A stretch of DNA of 64,000 nt. It comes from Leguminivora glycinivorella (lineage: Eukaryota > Arthropoda > Insecta > Lepidoptera > Tortricidae). The notes beneath the pieces were generated by a model that saw only the letters and a program-made list of their open reading frames with translations, ran no database searches and was not told the origin of the DNA. The DNA lies in contig NC_062990.1 of the NCBI RefSeq assembly GCF_023078275.1, positions 1,319,501 to 1,383,500 of the forward strand. Direction: 5' to 3'. Shown piece by piece: positions 21,618 to 33,456 of this stretch. Positions within the stretch are counted from its first letter, which is position 1, and each line of letters begins with the position of its first letter. The translations under genes and the position numbers were made by a program.

Positions 21618-21660
21618 TGACCACAAAAATAACTTGAAAGGTACATCAAAGGGTAGTTCC

Positions 21661-22040
21661 GGAAAATTGCGGGTCACAACTATGGATGAGACTAACGACT
21701 AGTCCGGGACTCCAGGACAAGTAGAGTACCAGAAGAGAGGCCTATACTCAGAATTGGGCGATAAAGGGCTGATATGATGAAAGGTAGTTTAGGTAGTAAA
21801 AAAGAAAGCTAGTGACAATTACGGGTCACAACTAGATGAGATTAGCTCAGGACCGAGACAAGTGGAGTACCAGAAGAGACGCCTATGCTCAGCATTGGAT
21901 GCATAAAGGGGCTGATATAATGAAAGAAAGGAAGCTAGCGAAAATTGCGGGTCATCTGGATGAGACAATGAGACAGATCAGGACAAGTGACGTACTAGAA
22001 GCGAAGCCTATGCTCCGCAAATGGCTGATATGAGGCTGAT
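21661..22040 (+). repeat. Three tandem copies of an RTE-like LINE 3' tail
   Basis: Copies at 21661-21780, 21815-21923 and 21939-22040 each read AAATTGCGGGTCA, then a block encoding M-R-L-A-Q-D-R or its decayed form, R-R-x-A-Y-A-Q, and GGGCTGATATGATGA or a close variant. Each ends in a GATATRATGA motif. They are degraded copies of the same tail as at 196-396, here in tandem. Confidence 0.65.
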
Positions 22041-22189
22041 AGGCTCCACTGCTTAAACCCATCCTTGGGTCTTATGGACCAATCCTGTCAAAGAAAATTT
22101 TCACGTCACGTGCCATTTTTAGACCTACACAATTCGACTATGAAGCGGACTACGGGCTCCCAAGGACCGTGGCAAATGCCGGGATAACG

Positions 22190-22395
22190 CAAGGAGGATG
22201 ATGATGACAACCGACTGAATAGCACCTAAGCTTCCAAGCTCATATAACCCGGCAACCTTCAAATCAAGGGTGAACCAGAACAGGCATCTTCTGGGCGAGC
22301 TCACACCATCGTAGGATTCGTAACCTTCGTAGGCCACGTCTTTGCCTTTGGCTAGTCTGTGGCCAAGAGTAAGCCCATTTATAATTAAAAAAAAG
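22190..22395 (+). pseudogene. LINE 3' end fragment (LGEL/AH tail family)
   Basis: Bases around ACCTTCAAATCAAGGGTGAA and GGCATCTTCTGGGCGAGCTC match the C-terminal codons and 3' UTR of the LINE at 44288-44570. It ends CTGTGGCCAAGAGTAAGCCC then ATTTATAATTAAAAA. It is 5' truncated, with GATGATGATGA just upstream. Confidence 0.6.
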
Positions 22396-22399
22396 CATC

Positions 22400-24115
22400 A
22401 ACGACAAATTTTTGCTTTTCACGCATTGCTGTCCGTATTTCAAAGTGCACTAGCGTGCAACGATAGTCATAAATTAGTTGTTCAAATTATCGATGGCACA
22501 GATACTCGATTGGTAATTGGGGTCCTTGGCACGAATGCCGGTTTCCACGCTAAAGGAAATCTCTTTTCCTATGCCGGTTGAATGGGTTGGCGGCCATCTT
22601 TGATTTTGAGTCGGTCGAAACTTTTGAAATGTATAGGGTCACCATTTTGGTAAACCATGAAAGGTACAATAAAGTACGAAAATTTTGTTTTTAAATACGT
22701 TCATATCAATAGCATAAAACATAACTATTTAGTTAATTTTTTTGCTGTTTTTGACTTAGCAAATTATGCTCAAGTCAGACCAAATTGGCTGCGATTTTGA
22801 CAGTGCTAAGTCAATATGGCGCAGAAGAAAAATAAACTTTTATTCCCTAAAATATATTATTATATCATCAAGTTTAAGAACTTTATTTGTTTTAGAAGAC
22901 TTTTCTCAGGGCAATGTTTTTGCGTAATTTCTGCAAACATTTTGCTTGAAAATGACACAAATGGTATTATAAAAAAGTAGGTAAATTTACACAAAATTAT
23001 GTATTGACTGGCCCTAGCACTAGAAGTCTTTTATGTTTTTTTCGATAGCTCGATAGACAACTAAAAAATCTAGATCATTTCCACTGTAGATACTATGTAC
23101 CAGTATTGGAACCATGGGACGCTAAAGGATAAATATTTATCGTAGCATTATGTCGTACAAAAGCAATGGTCTACAGTCTACACTCTGTTTCTGCCTTCTC
23201 TCTCTTTCAGATATGAATAAAAGAGAAGCACAATATTTGTAGAGTCGAACAGTTGAGTTAACATTAAAGTAGGTACTGAGCACTGTCTGTTGAAAATATA
23301 ATATTTCATACATGATATGAAAAATGACAGACACGCTTGACTCACCAGGGTAATGATATTTTAATATGCTTGACACAAAAAGCATTACATATAAACTAAA
23401 AAAATATAGAAAAAAAAACTATGTCGCTTATATCTTAGGTTAAACAAAACATGTGTATTTTCCAATGAATCATCACAATTAAAAAAAATACATAAACCAC
23501 CTTCACACTGGCTGACAAAAACCAAAACCTTTTTAAAATACCTGGCCGGTTGTAAAAAAGAATAAACAAGACTCACCTCGCTCAATCCTGCGTTAACTGT
23601 CACTTTTGAATTTGGAACGCGACAAAATCGGTGACCGTTCGCTGTGACGTCCGCACATCGACTGACTTTAAGGCGGCGCCTGAGTTTCAGTACCGCCTTT
23701 AACACAGACACGTATGCTTGTTTATTGCGTGTGTGTGAGTGAGCCTTCATGAAAATGCAATAGAGGCGCCGAGTTCAGAGGTTCGTATTTACAATTAGTT
23801 ATGCGCTGGGACGTGTTTTTCTACCTTTTGTCAAGGGATACGGCGATGGTTGATAATACAAATATATCACAAAATTTACATTTTCGAATCTGTATTTGCA
23901 TTTGTATGCTTAAATAGTCGTAGTGCAGTTTTTGTGCATGTATGACGACATTTACATAGTTACAAAGATGTTTTACATAGATACGGTATCGGTGGCACAG
24001 TAAGTTATTGTGACTAGAGAATTTATTTATGGTATTGTCAAAGTGATTCGTATTTAGTCTTAGAATCATATTTATATCGGGTTTCATCGCAGAACTTGAA
24101 CTAACTTAATTAAGT
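22400..24115. other. Intergenic, no supported gene
   Basis: No repeat matched. The frame 22342-22581 begins in the LINE tail and has no known domain. One possible exon at 23580-23750 is listed separately. Confidence 0.4.
23580..23750 (-). other. Candidate first exon with strong splice donor
   Basis: On the minus strand ATG 23750 opens 57 codons (basic, K-L-R-R-R-L-K near the middle) that end at GCGAG followed by GTGAGT, a near-consensus donor at 23579. It could be a 5' exon of an unseen gene or chance. No downstream exon was identified and there is no domain. Confidence 0.2.
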
Positions 24116-24141
24116 AGAAGGTTTAATAAGAACTCATGTTT

Positions 24142-24345
24142 TTAACCCCCGACGCAAAAACCCCCGGCGTCTGTGTGTGTGTGTCTGTCTGTGGCATCGT
24201 AGCTCCCGAACGGAAGAACCGATTTACATTTAGTTTTTTTTGTCTGAAAGCTGAATTAGTCGGGAGTGTTCTTAGCTATGTTTCATAAAAATCGGTCTAC
24301 TATGTCGCAGACGGAGGTTTTTCAAAATTTTAATTTTGTGGTTAG
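24142..24345 (+). repeat. CCCCCGACGC repeat family, copy 1 (short)
   Basis: ACCCCCGACGCAAAAAC, a short GTGTCTGTC run, GGCATCGTAGCTCCCGAACG and CGGGAGTGTTCTTAGC in this order, also at 24617-24905 and reversed at 41970-42420. It is a common AT/GTCT element with no ORF. Confidence 0.7.
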
Positions 24346-24369
24346 GTTAGTTATTTATAAACAACATAT

Positions 24370-24600
24370 AAAATTTGGCGTTTGGGGTCGAAACCCTGGG
24401 GCCGTGGGGGGCCAAGTGCGCGTTGCCTCTACAAGGAGCTATCTAAGCGCCTTTGACGCTTCTGGTGACCAGAGGGCTGGCCAATACCTTGCTCAGCGGA
24501 TCAGCATTGCTATCCAGCGGGGCAACGCGGCCAGCCTGCTGGGCACCTTACCCAACGAGCAAGACCTGGGCCATTTTTTTTATTTATAAGTTTTAATGTA
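24370..24600 (+). pseudogene. LINE C-terminal fragment (QRISIAIQRGNAAS tail)
   Basis: The frame contains F-D-A-S-G-D-Q-R-A-G-Q-Y, then Q-R-I-S-I-A-I-Q-R-G-N-A-A-S and ends D-L-G-H-F-F-Y-L. This is the same tail as the longer minus-strand fragment at 36028-36477. It lies between two copies of the CCCCCGACGC repeat, which suggests insertion into or joining of those repeats. Confidence 0.65.
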
Positions 24601-24616
24601 AGTGTTTATTGTACTA

Positions 24617-24682
24617 TTTTTAACCCCCGACGCAAAAACGACGGGTGTTATAAGTTTGACGTGTCTGTCTGTCTGTCTGTCC

Positions 24683-24728
<46 letters not shown>

Positions 24729-24905
24729 GTGTGTGTCTGTCTGTGGCATCGTAGCTCCCGAACGGATGAACCGATTTCGATTTAGTTTTTTTATTTGAAA
24801 GCTGTGTTAGTCGGGAGTGTTCTTAGTCATGTTTCATGAAAATCGGTCCACTAGGTTGCGGTCGGGGGTTTTTTCACAATTTTAATTTTGTGGTTAGGTT
24901 ATATA
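24617..24905 (+). repeat. CCCCCGACGC repeat family, copy 2 with GTCT microsatellite
   Basis: Fuller copy of the family with a long GTCT tetranucleotide array at about 24658-24728. It ends GGTCGGGGGTTTTTTCACAA, TTTAATTTTGTGGTTAGG. The outer flanks 24120-24142 and 24924-24947 (TTTAATAAGAACTCATGTTT) are inverted relative to each other. Confidence 0.7.
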
Positions 24906-25571
24906 TGTTGTTTATAAATAAAAACATGAGTTCTTATTAAATAATCACAGTACCCATATAACCATAATCGGTCGCCGTTCCTACGCAAATCCTCCTATTT
25001 TGTGTACACACAGGTCTTCGGGTCTCAATGCTTAGTCGCAGTACGGTCGACGTTTAGTCGCGGCGACCCAAATGGGGACGATTGGTAACAGGCACAAATG
25101 GTCACAGAAGTGACAGAAGTGTGCACTACGCGTGCACACATTGTTACCGTTTGGCGACTACTTTCCCAAAATCATTCGTTCATTTCATTCTTTTCACATG
25201 GCGACTGTCAGAGACGTCAAAGTAAAAAAGAAATAAAATCATTTGACATTAAAATGTAATGGCGTAAGAATTTGTTAAAGATAAATATTGTTTGCATTTG
25301 TAATATAATGTGGGCTAATTACCATGGCCAATTAAATTGCTCGAGTGATTTCATAAAATAAGTCTAAATTTATCAACGCGCCATCAATTTACCTCAGTTT
25401 AACCAGTAATAATATTATTGACTACTCGGTGTTTGCGTGTTATGTATATTGATTGGTGAAGTTTTAGTGCTTCGGTGCATATACTATACTGAAATAATAA
25501 AAATAATGCCTAGAAAACCAATAAAGTTGTTAAAATATGGATTAAGACGGTAATATTCCATGTAAAAAACA

Positions 25572-25620
25572 GTCGCCAAACGGTCACCAAACGGTCGACA
25601 AACGGTCGCAAAATGGTCGC
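25572..25620 (+). repeat. 11-bp minisatellite GTCRCCAAACG
   Basis: Four to five tandem units GTCGCCAAACG, GTCACCAAACG, GTCGACAAACG, GTCGCAAAATG. The same core occurs singly at about 25149 (TTTGGCGACT, reversed). Confidence 0.6.
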
Positions 25621-25624
25621 AGCG

Positions 25625-26995
25625 TACACGCGTGACCGAAAGCAGTGAATATTTATTATATTTTCAAAATGGCTTCTTGTATTAATTTTTTCCAGGTATC
25701 CTCAAACTTTATAAACAATTAAATATGCCGTCGTACTCAGTTGCCCTCACTAAAGAAGATTAAAAAAAAATTGTAACGTGCGTACCGAGCTGCTGCGTTG
25801 TAAAGGATCGGGGATCATATTATTATGGTCTTCTATAGAGCAACTAGTATTTTGCGGCATTTCACAATTGACACTTGTTGAAGTAGTCGTCATTAATATT
25901 ACTATCAACATTAATTTCAGCGATCTGTACTTCTTTTGTCAAGATTTTTGTATAGATAAGTGTCTACAAATTTGTAATGTTAAAGAGACATAAATAAAAC
26001 CTAGTAGAGTAAATAATGTGTTTTTTTTGTAACCCAAACAAAATACTTGTAGATACGAGTGCGGAAAAGAGGAAAATCGATACGAGTAGCGATAAATTAA
26101 TACACGAACGAAGGGAGTGTTTTAAATCGACACGAGTTGTGAATGTCCTTTTCGCACGTGTATCGTACGACGATTTTCAGTACCTAAATCTAAGCTAAGA
26201 GTTTCGACCAGACAAGAAATGAATCATTGCTTGATTTGCTCGCACTACTGCGTTAAAAAAAGCAGCATCTGTACTGAAAAAAACTATCATTGCGCAACAG
26301 AAATTCTATTAATATCACAGTAAATACTCTATTTCATTTGATTCCTACTTTTATTGTGTAAAGCAACACTACACTTCATTTTTATCAATAAGAATTAAAA
26401 ATTATACACGGTGTTTCCGGTATCACTCAAAACCTCAGACACCCCAACTGATTTTTATTTTTTTAAACTCATCTAGAGTATTCATCTTTTAATCTGATCG
26501 TTACTTTTTTTTTAATTGAATTTTTAATTTTCTGTACAGCTCTACTTGACTTTTAGCTCTACACTCAATAAAATAATTGCTAGCTACCATCATAAACCAT
26601 AAGACTATTTATTTGTGTACGTTACTGCAACGACATAAGGTTTACCAATAGACAGCTAAGATGTCACTGTAAAACACTTTAAAGCTTTGTCACAGTAAAC
26701 TTCAAATTGGACAGGTAATCGCAGTAAGCAAATAAACTCAATATTCAAAATGACAAGGTTGTAATTATGTAAGAGTTCAATTTGTTATGACTTATGATAA
26801 ACATTAAGATCAGGGAGTATAGAAGTATAAAGGAGGAACATCTGTCGAAGTACAACAATCGCAAAAATGACCGGCTGAGGCCTTGTAATTGCAGTTACAA
26901 GTCTCTCCGCTTGGAGCGCACGTCTCGCTCAATGATCAGCGATGTGACATGACATTAGACGTTCTTTTCTCTAGGCTGATTTCGTCAGACTGAGC
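25625..26995. other. Interior without recognised gene
   Basis: A stretch at 26050-26190 has alternating ACGAG/CGTGT words (TAGATACGAGTGCGG, CGTGTATCGTACGACGATTT) of the kind seen in other insect foldback repeats. The short frames show no domain. Confidence 0.35.
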
Positions 26996-27002
26996 AAGTC
27001 AA

Positions 27003-27070
27003 GACGTAGTCCCGTGGTAGTGCGCTGGCTTCGTACGCAGATGTTCTCGGGTTCGATTCTGACAGCGATC
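27003..27070 (+). ncRNA. tRNA-like SINE head
   Basis: Box A-like CCGTGGTAGTGCGCTGG and box B GGTTCGATTC are spaced as in a tRNA. The T-arm is weak, so it is not a working tRNA. It is followed by a T-rich stretch. It faces the tRNA-like sequence at 27324-27391, so the two tails converge. Confidence 0.45.
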
Positions 27071-27323
27071 TTTTTGCTTTTTGTTTTTTTTTTATACATT
27101 AATTTTCTTTTTGTTGTATTTTTATTTGTGTTTATTTATTGTTTTATTCAGACAAATGTTAATTTAAGCCCTTTAACATTGTTTGCCCCATGTTAGGATT
27201 CTTAGGTAATGTTGTAAGTCTTGAGAATGAAATTTCGAAAAGTAGTAACAAAACAAAATATTTTTGGACATTAAAAAAATAAAAAAAATTGAAGAAAAAT
27301 ATTAGTAGAAATAAATAAAAAAG

Positions 27324-27391
27324 ATCTCATCAGGATTTGAACCCGGGACCTCTTGCTCCGTAGGCGGGGTCACTACCGATAAGGCTAAGAG
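27324..27391 (-). ncRNA. tRNA-like SINE head
   Basis: On the minus strand TTAGCCTTATCGGTAGTGAC resembles box A and GGGTTCAAATCC resembles box B, as in a SINE head. A T-rich body follows (toward lower coordinates). Confidence 0.5.
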
Positions 27392-28080
27392 ATTGTCAAA
27401 CCCTTATCTCCCTGCTATTGCAGCGCCACCTATCTTCTCTTTTATATGTGCACTTCTGATACTTAAAGCTTTTGCTCCTTATATTTCTAAACTCCATAAT
27501 TAAGATTAAACTGACAAACAACGTCAAACTAGTAGCGGAAAAAATAATCGTCCAAGTAACCGGCCAGTATTAATACCCCTAAATACTGAAAAAAGGTAAA
27601 CAACCTCTAACAATGCGATATACACAATGTTGTATTACGAGTACAATAGAATGGGCACGTAAAAAATAACTAATAATACTAATTTAAATAAAAATATTAC
27701 CCCCATCAAGATATAGCTCAATCGATTCTACTCTCGATTCTGAACAAACTGTTTTCAGGTTTTTAGTGTTAAGTGAAACACGGTGTATATTTAATACATT
27801 AAGTGACTATAAAGTGCTTATCTATTTGTATTATCATTCTGCACTTTTCTTAACTTTCCCACATTTCTATAAAATGTCGAAGAGTGCTTAAATGGTCGTC
27901 GTCGTTTATTATTATTTAATTCGCTCATATTTAAATGATTCAACCAGTCCACAACTTCACAAGACAGTTTGAGAAACCTTCGTATTTCAGATTGTCATTT
28001 GCGGATACAGTGGTTTAGGAGCAGTTCGGTAATCAGACCTACACATGTGTGTACAAATTCTGTCAATGTCACTGTCAGAA

Positions 28081-28246
28081 ACCGTTCTGACAGTGACAAT
28101 GACAGCCACAAATTCGTTCACATGTTGTTACCGTTATGTGTGCAAACGTCGACTAATAAAGTGTCGTTAAAAGTCATTCTGATAGTGACATTGACAGCCA
28201 CAAATTCGTACACATTTTGTTACCGTAACGAGTGCACACGACGACT
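28081..28246 (+). repeat. Imperfect tandem duplication, about 92-bp period
   Basis: Units 28081-28155 and 28174-28246 share GACAGCCACAAATTCGT, a short spacer, TTGTTACCGT and CGACTA. They lie near the right end of the candidate inverted-repeat element. The frame 27969-28322 that crosses them is probably not a gene. Confidence 0.6.
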
Positions 28247-28822
28247 ACATTTTGTTATTGTATCAATACGGTCGCATTGTTTGCACGACGTTACCACGCG
28301 TTATGTCACATTTGACAGTTAGTTACTGATTTGAAGATTTTGCGACTGAAATGGTTGTATGGGTAGAAGGTTCTATATTCGTGTTTATTAAGTTTCAGCA
28401 GTTTTAGAGAGAGTTTTTTCTCACAGTTACCTATCTACTGGGATTTCGATAAGTGCGAACCAAATCGTACTACGAACTTTTATTGTCGTAAACAACACGT
28501 AGATTTATATGTTATTTAATAGTCCTACTCGTTTTTAGGTCTCGACTTAGTACATGAATATGCTATTAAATACTAATCGTGACTAAGTTGTAAGTTTACA
28601 ATAAAACCTTTAAATAAACCTACATTTTTAACTACCGTATTCTGCAATAAAAACGTATTTTACATAAGCAAATGATATGCCAACCATTTGAATAATAATA
28701 ATATATTAACTGTTATTTATATATTTACAAAACAAAGGACGTACTTTTTTAAGGTATATGTATTTAATTTTAAAAGGACAAGATTGTTAAATTTGACATA
28801 ATTCAAAATCCCGAATTAATTT

Positions 28823-28895
28823 TGACCCAGGTGTTCCCCAAGGTTCAACCCTAGGACCAGAGTTATTCCTAAAGATAACAATCCACACAATAACA
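28823..28895 (+). pseudogene. LINE reverse transcriptase fragment
   Basis: About 24 codons read D-P-G-V-P-Q-G-S-T-L-G-P-E-L-F. This is the conserved G-V-P-Q-G-S-x-L-G-P motif of non-LTR reverse transcriptases. No longer frame survives. Confidence 0.6.
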
Positions 28896-28899
28896 CTTA

Positions 28900-29865
28900 C
28901 ACTACGCAATTCAGTAAATATACTCAAGATGTTGACTCTGTACTCAACTAGTGAGATAAAGATAAGTCCAGTCGACCTGAATTACTTAAATCCTGGCGTG
29001 TGGATTTGTGACGTCATTGCTGAATAACTACATCATAGTGAAGCGAAGAACATGATATTTTTTATGAAAAAATATATAATTTTGAAGGTAATATCTGGGA
29101 GTACAGATAATCCGATTTCAATAGCTGTCTTAGCTAGAGGTGAATTTTGAACTGCAAAGGCAAAAAAATTACAGAAACGAAAATCGAAGCAAACCTTGTA
29201 ACTGCATTATTACGCTTCAATTAGACTGACGTTCTTTCGAAGAAGGGTTCTTATGCATAATTCAAAAAAGTTTCAAGAACGTTAAACGTCCAAGAAAACT
29301 TTTCAATACTTGGATGGCATGATTCAAGTCAAGAGGTACATACGAGTCACACGATTATATTTACGCAAGTGTACGTACGCGACGATATAATAAACGTTTA
29401 GCAAGTAATAAGTATATAAACTAACACTTATACCTTTGAGATAAGGTTAATGATACACTTGACAGTGTTAGTTATGAGAAATCTATTTATGTAAGTATTT
29501 GACAATCAATTTTGTTGCTAACGGTAATAAAATTATAAAAACTATAAATCATATGAATCATTGCTAGTGTTGTATAGAATTTCACAGTTTTAACTTTGCA
29601 ATTTATCGATTATAAATATATCTTATGACAATGAAAAACAATCGAGCGATTCGACACCTATTCAACTGCATATGCTGAAAAGTTTCCTGATAACAATTTT
29701 CTGTTCAGTCAACCAATTGGAACCCTAGGCCACTCTACAACCATGTCAAAATGACAAGCAGTAAGAGATTTCTTAACATCTCTTCTTAGGTTCTAAATGA
29801 ATGGACACTTTTAAGATGCCATTTTTAAACCGAATTATCGGTCTCTAGACTTAGGGTCGGTTGCA
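28900..29865. other. No gene seen
   Basis: AT-rich DNA without supported ORF, repeat or RNA gene. Confidence 0.4.
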
Positions 29866-29868
29866 CCA

Positions 29869-29970
29869 AACCGTCTGTCACTGTTAAAGCATCCGTTAAA
29901 TTTTATTGTATGGGAAATTCCATAGATGTCTGCTGTGTCTGTCGAATGTGGTTGATGCAACTGGCCCTTA
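29869..29970. mobile_element. MITE with GGGTCGGTTGCACCA ends
   Basis: AGGGTCGGTTGCACCAAACC at the left and TGGTTGATGCAACTGGCCCT at the right form an imperfect terminal inverted repeat over about 100 bp. A left-end fragment of the same family is at 32211-32250. Confidence 0.65.
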
Positions 29971-30384
29971 GACACAAATTTTTCTTACATCTACGACTTA
30001 CCTGTCCGTCCGTCCGTCCGTCCGTCACCACCCAACGAAGCCCAAACGGTCCTTAATCAGTCCTTTTATAACGTTTCTTATCACTAGTATTATACGCGAT
30101 CAATACTTTTATCTATTTGTATCTCCCACTCTTTTTAACATTGTTTGTTTAGGCTGTTCACCCTTTGTTTTGTTAAATAAACTATTATGTACCAACCACG
30201 TCTATAGCAGAAATATATTCATATCATATCCCTTACCATTCCATTAAAGTTTCAAGCGAGTTTGAACTGACACATTCGAAGTTCGAACTACTTCGAACTA
30301 GCAGAAATCATAGACGTATACGAGGCAGCGAAAGTATACAATCTGGGAAACTCGAACGCGAACAAATAATAGTTATTTGTTATA

Positions 30385-30800
30385 CAAGGGGGCAAAGTTG
30401 TATTTTAACGCCGAGTGTGGAATTGAAAAACGAGCAAGTGAAAGGATTCTATAGTTGAACCACGAGCGAAGCGAGTGGTTCGAGAATAGAATCCTGAACT
30501 TGCGAGTTTTTTAACACACGAGAAGTAAAATACATTTGCACCCGAGTGTAACACAAAACTTTTCCCCTCACTATAGCGAGGAAACTACAACGCAAAAAAT
30601 GCGTTTATCACTGCTTCCAGTAGTTCCACAGGTGGTAAATCATCTTAATTACTAGATTCACCTACTTTTATCAATTTTAAAGCAGTTAATTTGACTTTAT
30701 TCAAGGTCAAATTACTTTACCCACTAGTGGATAAAATGCGTTTTTACCCGCTGGTATTAAAGGACAAAACACGTGTTTCCGAGCTAGTGAGGGGAAAAGG
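30385..30800. repeat. CGAGCGAAGCGAG foldback repeat, copy 1
   Basis: GGGGCAAAGTTG at the left, an internal palindromic ACCACGAGCGAAGCGAGTGG, then AACTTGCGAGTTTTTTAACA and further ACTAGTG/CACTAG words. A diverged relative is at 33556-33725. Non-coding. Confidence 0.6.
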
Positions 30801-30835
30801 TCTAAAATAACGTCACGGGACACAAGACAGACGGG

Positions 30836-30955
30836 CCGATTTTTGAGTCTCACGCGTTCGAATTCAGAAAATTGTCACTGAAAATAATAAGCAAGTCACC
30901 GTTTTCAACCGGTATTTTAGTGACAAAATCCCGTATGCGAGATTCAAAAATCGCC
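30836..30955. mobile_element. Short MITE with CCGATTTTTGAGTCTC ends
   Basis: CCGATTTTTGAGTCTCACGC and GCGAGATTCAAAAATCGCC are inverted, enclosing about 80 bp. Non-coding. Confidence 0.6.
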
Positions 30956-30959
30956 TTCA

Positions 30960-32210
30960 GAGTGTTCTGATTGGAATTCGTCAGTAACCATGAGTTCACA
31001 GACAGCGAGTTTCAGAAATGGTACAAAGCGATAAACGACGCGAACTGCTGACCTTATAAGACCCCTTGGATTAGTTGGATTTAAATCCTTTGTAACCTCG
31101 ATAAATTTAGAAAAACATATTACAGTAGGTACATATGTTGCTATCTTTCTCGCACTAGTACACATAGTAGTAATGTTGTCTGTATATGTCGAAACTTCAA
31201 AGAAGCATATATAATAAAACATCGTACGATACACGCGAGAAGAAGGAATTTGTAACTCGTGTCGATCAAAAAGACTCACTGATTCCGAACTTCCTCTTCT
31301 TCACACTTGTATCGTAATGTGCTATTAGGTACTAGTAGTGCTAATACTACATACTTTCATATTTTCTCACCAGAAAAAACCGACCTCAAGGATTCATTCA
31401 CTATAAGTCATCTCAAAAATATCGTAATTTATACTTAGCAAGTACCTACTGTACCTAGCAACATAAAAAATACATCATCAACATATAGATATCCTGACAA
31501 TAAGCTTCAGAATTGATTTGATTTCGGTAAAAGCCAGGGTTCAACTCATTTAAAATCAAACTAAAAATCCCAAAATATGCAATCGAATGCATTCAAATCA
31601 AAGCACAGGAAGCAATAAATATGTATGTGTTTGCATAATTTATTTAGATATGTATCGGACGAAGGCACAATGTTCACATACCGAATATGTATCAGAATAG
31701 GTCTAAGGTTCGATTCCCAAACGTTGTAAACCAAATGGGGTTTGAATGAGTTCAAAAGGTTCAGGGGAAAATGGAACTATATTTAAATATTTACATCATT
31801 TTGGGGACGAAATCTTAGTTCGTACTCAAAAAACCCGCAAAGACGCAAACCCTTTGAAATAGGCATTCTATGGATTTATGTACGAGTATATAAGACATTT
31901 GAGAAAAGAGCATACTTCCATGTAAAGGTCGACAATGCAACACCTCTGTTTTGATGTTGAAGTTTTTTTTTTCATAAAATGTGCAGAAAAAAATACTGAT
32001 GGTAGGCAATTACCGTGGCCAATTGGACACCTGCAACACCAGAAGAGGGTTCAAATTGACTTTAACATGGAAGCACAGTTTTTCTTAAAGGTTGTATCGG
32101 TCTGGACTGGACATAATGAAATCAAATAATATCACATCCCGCTTATATCAATGCCATCACGCTGTCACTGTCATACCGTATGATATAACATTTATAACAC
32201 CCAGTGGGTC
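30960..32210. other. No gene seen
   Basis: Short frames at 30944-31279, 31561-31755 and 31815-32129 lack domains or splice context. 31985-32050 resembles an old interspersed repeat but I found no second copy here. Confidence 0.4.
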
Positions 32211-32256
32211 GGTTGCACCAGACAGTCTGTCACCGAATTTAGCGTTCGCAATTTTT
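32211..32256. repeat. Truncated left end of GGGTCGGTTGCACCA MITE
   Basis: GGGTCGGTTGCACCAGACAG then GTCTGTCACCG matches the start of 29869-29970. The sequence then breaks off where the GTCCG element begins, so that element probably interrupted or truncated it. Confidence 0.55.
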
Positions 32257-33385
32257 AGGCTTCCGTAGGCAACTAGGAACCCTTATAGTTTCGCCATGTC
32301 TGTCTGTCCGTCCGTCCGTCCGTCCGCGGATAATCTCAGTAACCGTTAGCACTAGAAAGCTGAAATTTGGTACCAATATGTATGTATATCAATCACGCCG
32401 ACAAAGTGGTAAAATAAAAAGTGGAAAAAAATGTTTTTTTTAGGGTAACCCCCCCACCCCCTTCATGTAAAGTGGGGACAGATTTTTTTTTTCATTCCAA
32501 CCCCAACGTGTGATATATTGTTGGATAGCTATTTAAAAATGAATAAGGGTTTACTAAAATCGTTTTTAGGGTTCCGTAGTCAACTAGGAACCCTTATAGT
32601 TTCGCCATGTCTGTCTGTCCGTCCGTCCGTCCGTCCGTCCGTCCGTCCGTCCGTCCGTCCGTCCGTCCGTCCGCGGATAATCTCAGTAACTGTAAGCACT
32701 AGAAAGCTGAAATTTGGTACCAATATGTATATCAATCACGCCAACAAAGTGCAAAAATAAAAAATGGAAAAAAATGTTTTATTAGGGTAGCCCCCCTACA
32801 TGTAAAGTGGGGGCTGATTTTTTTTTTCATTCCAACCCTAACGTGTGATATATTGTTGGATAGGTATTTAAAAATAAATAAGGGTTTACTAAGATAGTTT
32901 TATGATAATACTAATATTTTCGGAAATAATCGCTCCTAAAGGAAAAAAAGTGCGTCCCCCCCCCCTCTAACTTTTGAACCATATGTTTAAAAAATATGAA
33001 AAAAATCACAAAAGTAGAACTTTATAAAGACTTTCTAGGAAAATTGTTTTGAACTTGATAGGTTCAGTAGTTTTTGAGAAAAATACGGAAAACTACGGAA
33101 CCCTACACTGAGCGTGGCCCGACACGCTCTTGGCCGGTTTTTTTGATAATATTAATATTTTCGGAAATAATCGCTCCTAAAGGAAAAAAAAGTGCGTCCC
33201 CTCCCCCTCTAACTTTTGAACCATATGTTTAAAAAATATGACAAAAATCACAAAAGTAGAACTTTATAAATACTTTCTAGGAAAATTATTTTGAACTTGA
33301 TAGGTTCAGTAGTTTTTGAGAAAAATACGGAAAACTACGGAACCCTACACTGAGCGTGGCCCGACACGCTCTTGGCCGGTTTTTT
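32257..33385 (+). mobile_element. GTCCG element nested inside another copy of itself
   Basis: The outer copy runs 32257-32567 and resumes at about 33141, ending near 33383. The inner copy is 32568 to about 33140. At the break the outer copy reads AAATCGTTTTT and continues TTGATAATATTAATA, exactly as the undisturbed copy at 10479-11016 does across this point. The inner copy therefore landed in a T-run of the outer one. The inner copy carries a longer GTCC array (32609-32672). Confidence 0.85.
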
Positions 33386-33456
33386 TTTGTACGAGAATTT
33401 CCAGACATCTGCTGAGTTTCATTGATTCATAACTCTTCTTATAAGGAATGACTTAC

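Larger units (their letters stand above)
24951..28365. mobile_element. Candidate large inverted-repeat element, 3.4 kb
   Basis: TACCCATATAACCAT (24951-24965) and ATGGTTGTATGGGTA (28351-28365) are inverted with one mismatch. Sub-terminal sequences on both sides carry the related block TTGTTACCGTTTGGCGAC or TTGTTACCGTTATGTGTG. No target duplication and no transposase were seen, so this could be chance plus shared repeat content. Confidence 0.35.

Noticed and set aside
27969..28322. 117-codon ORF
   Set aside because: It runs across a tandem duplication, with no domain or splice signal.
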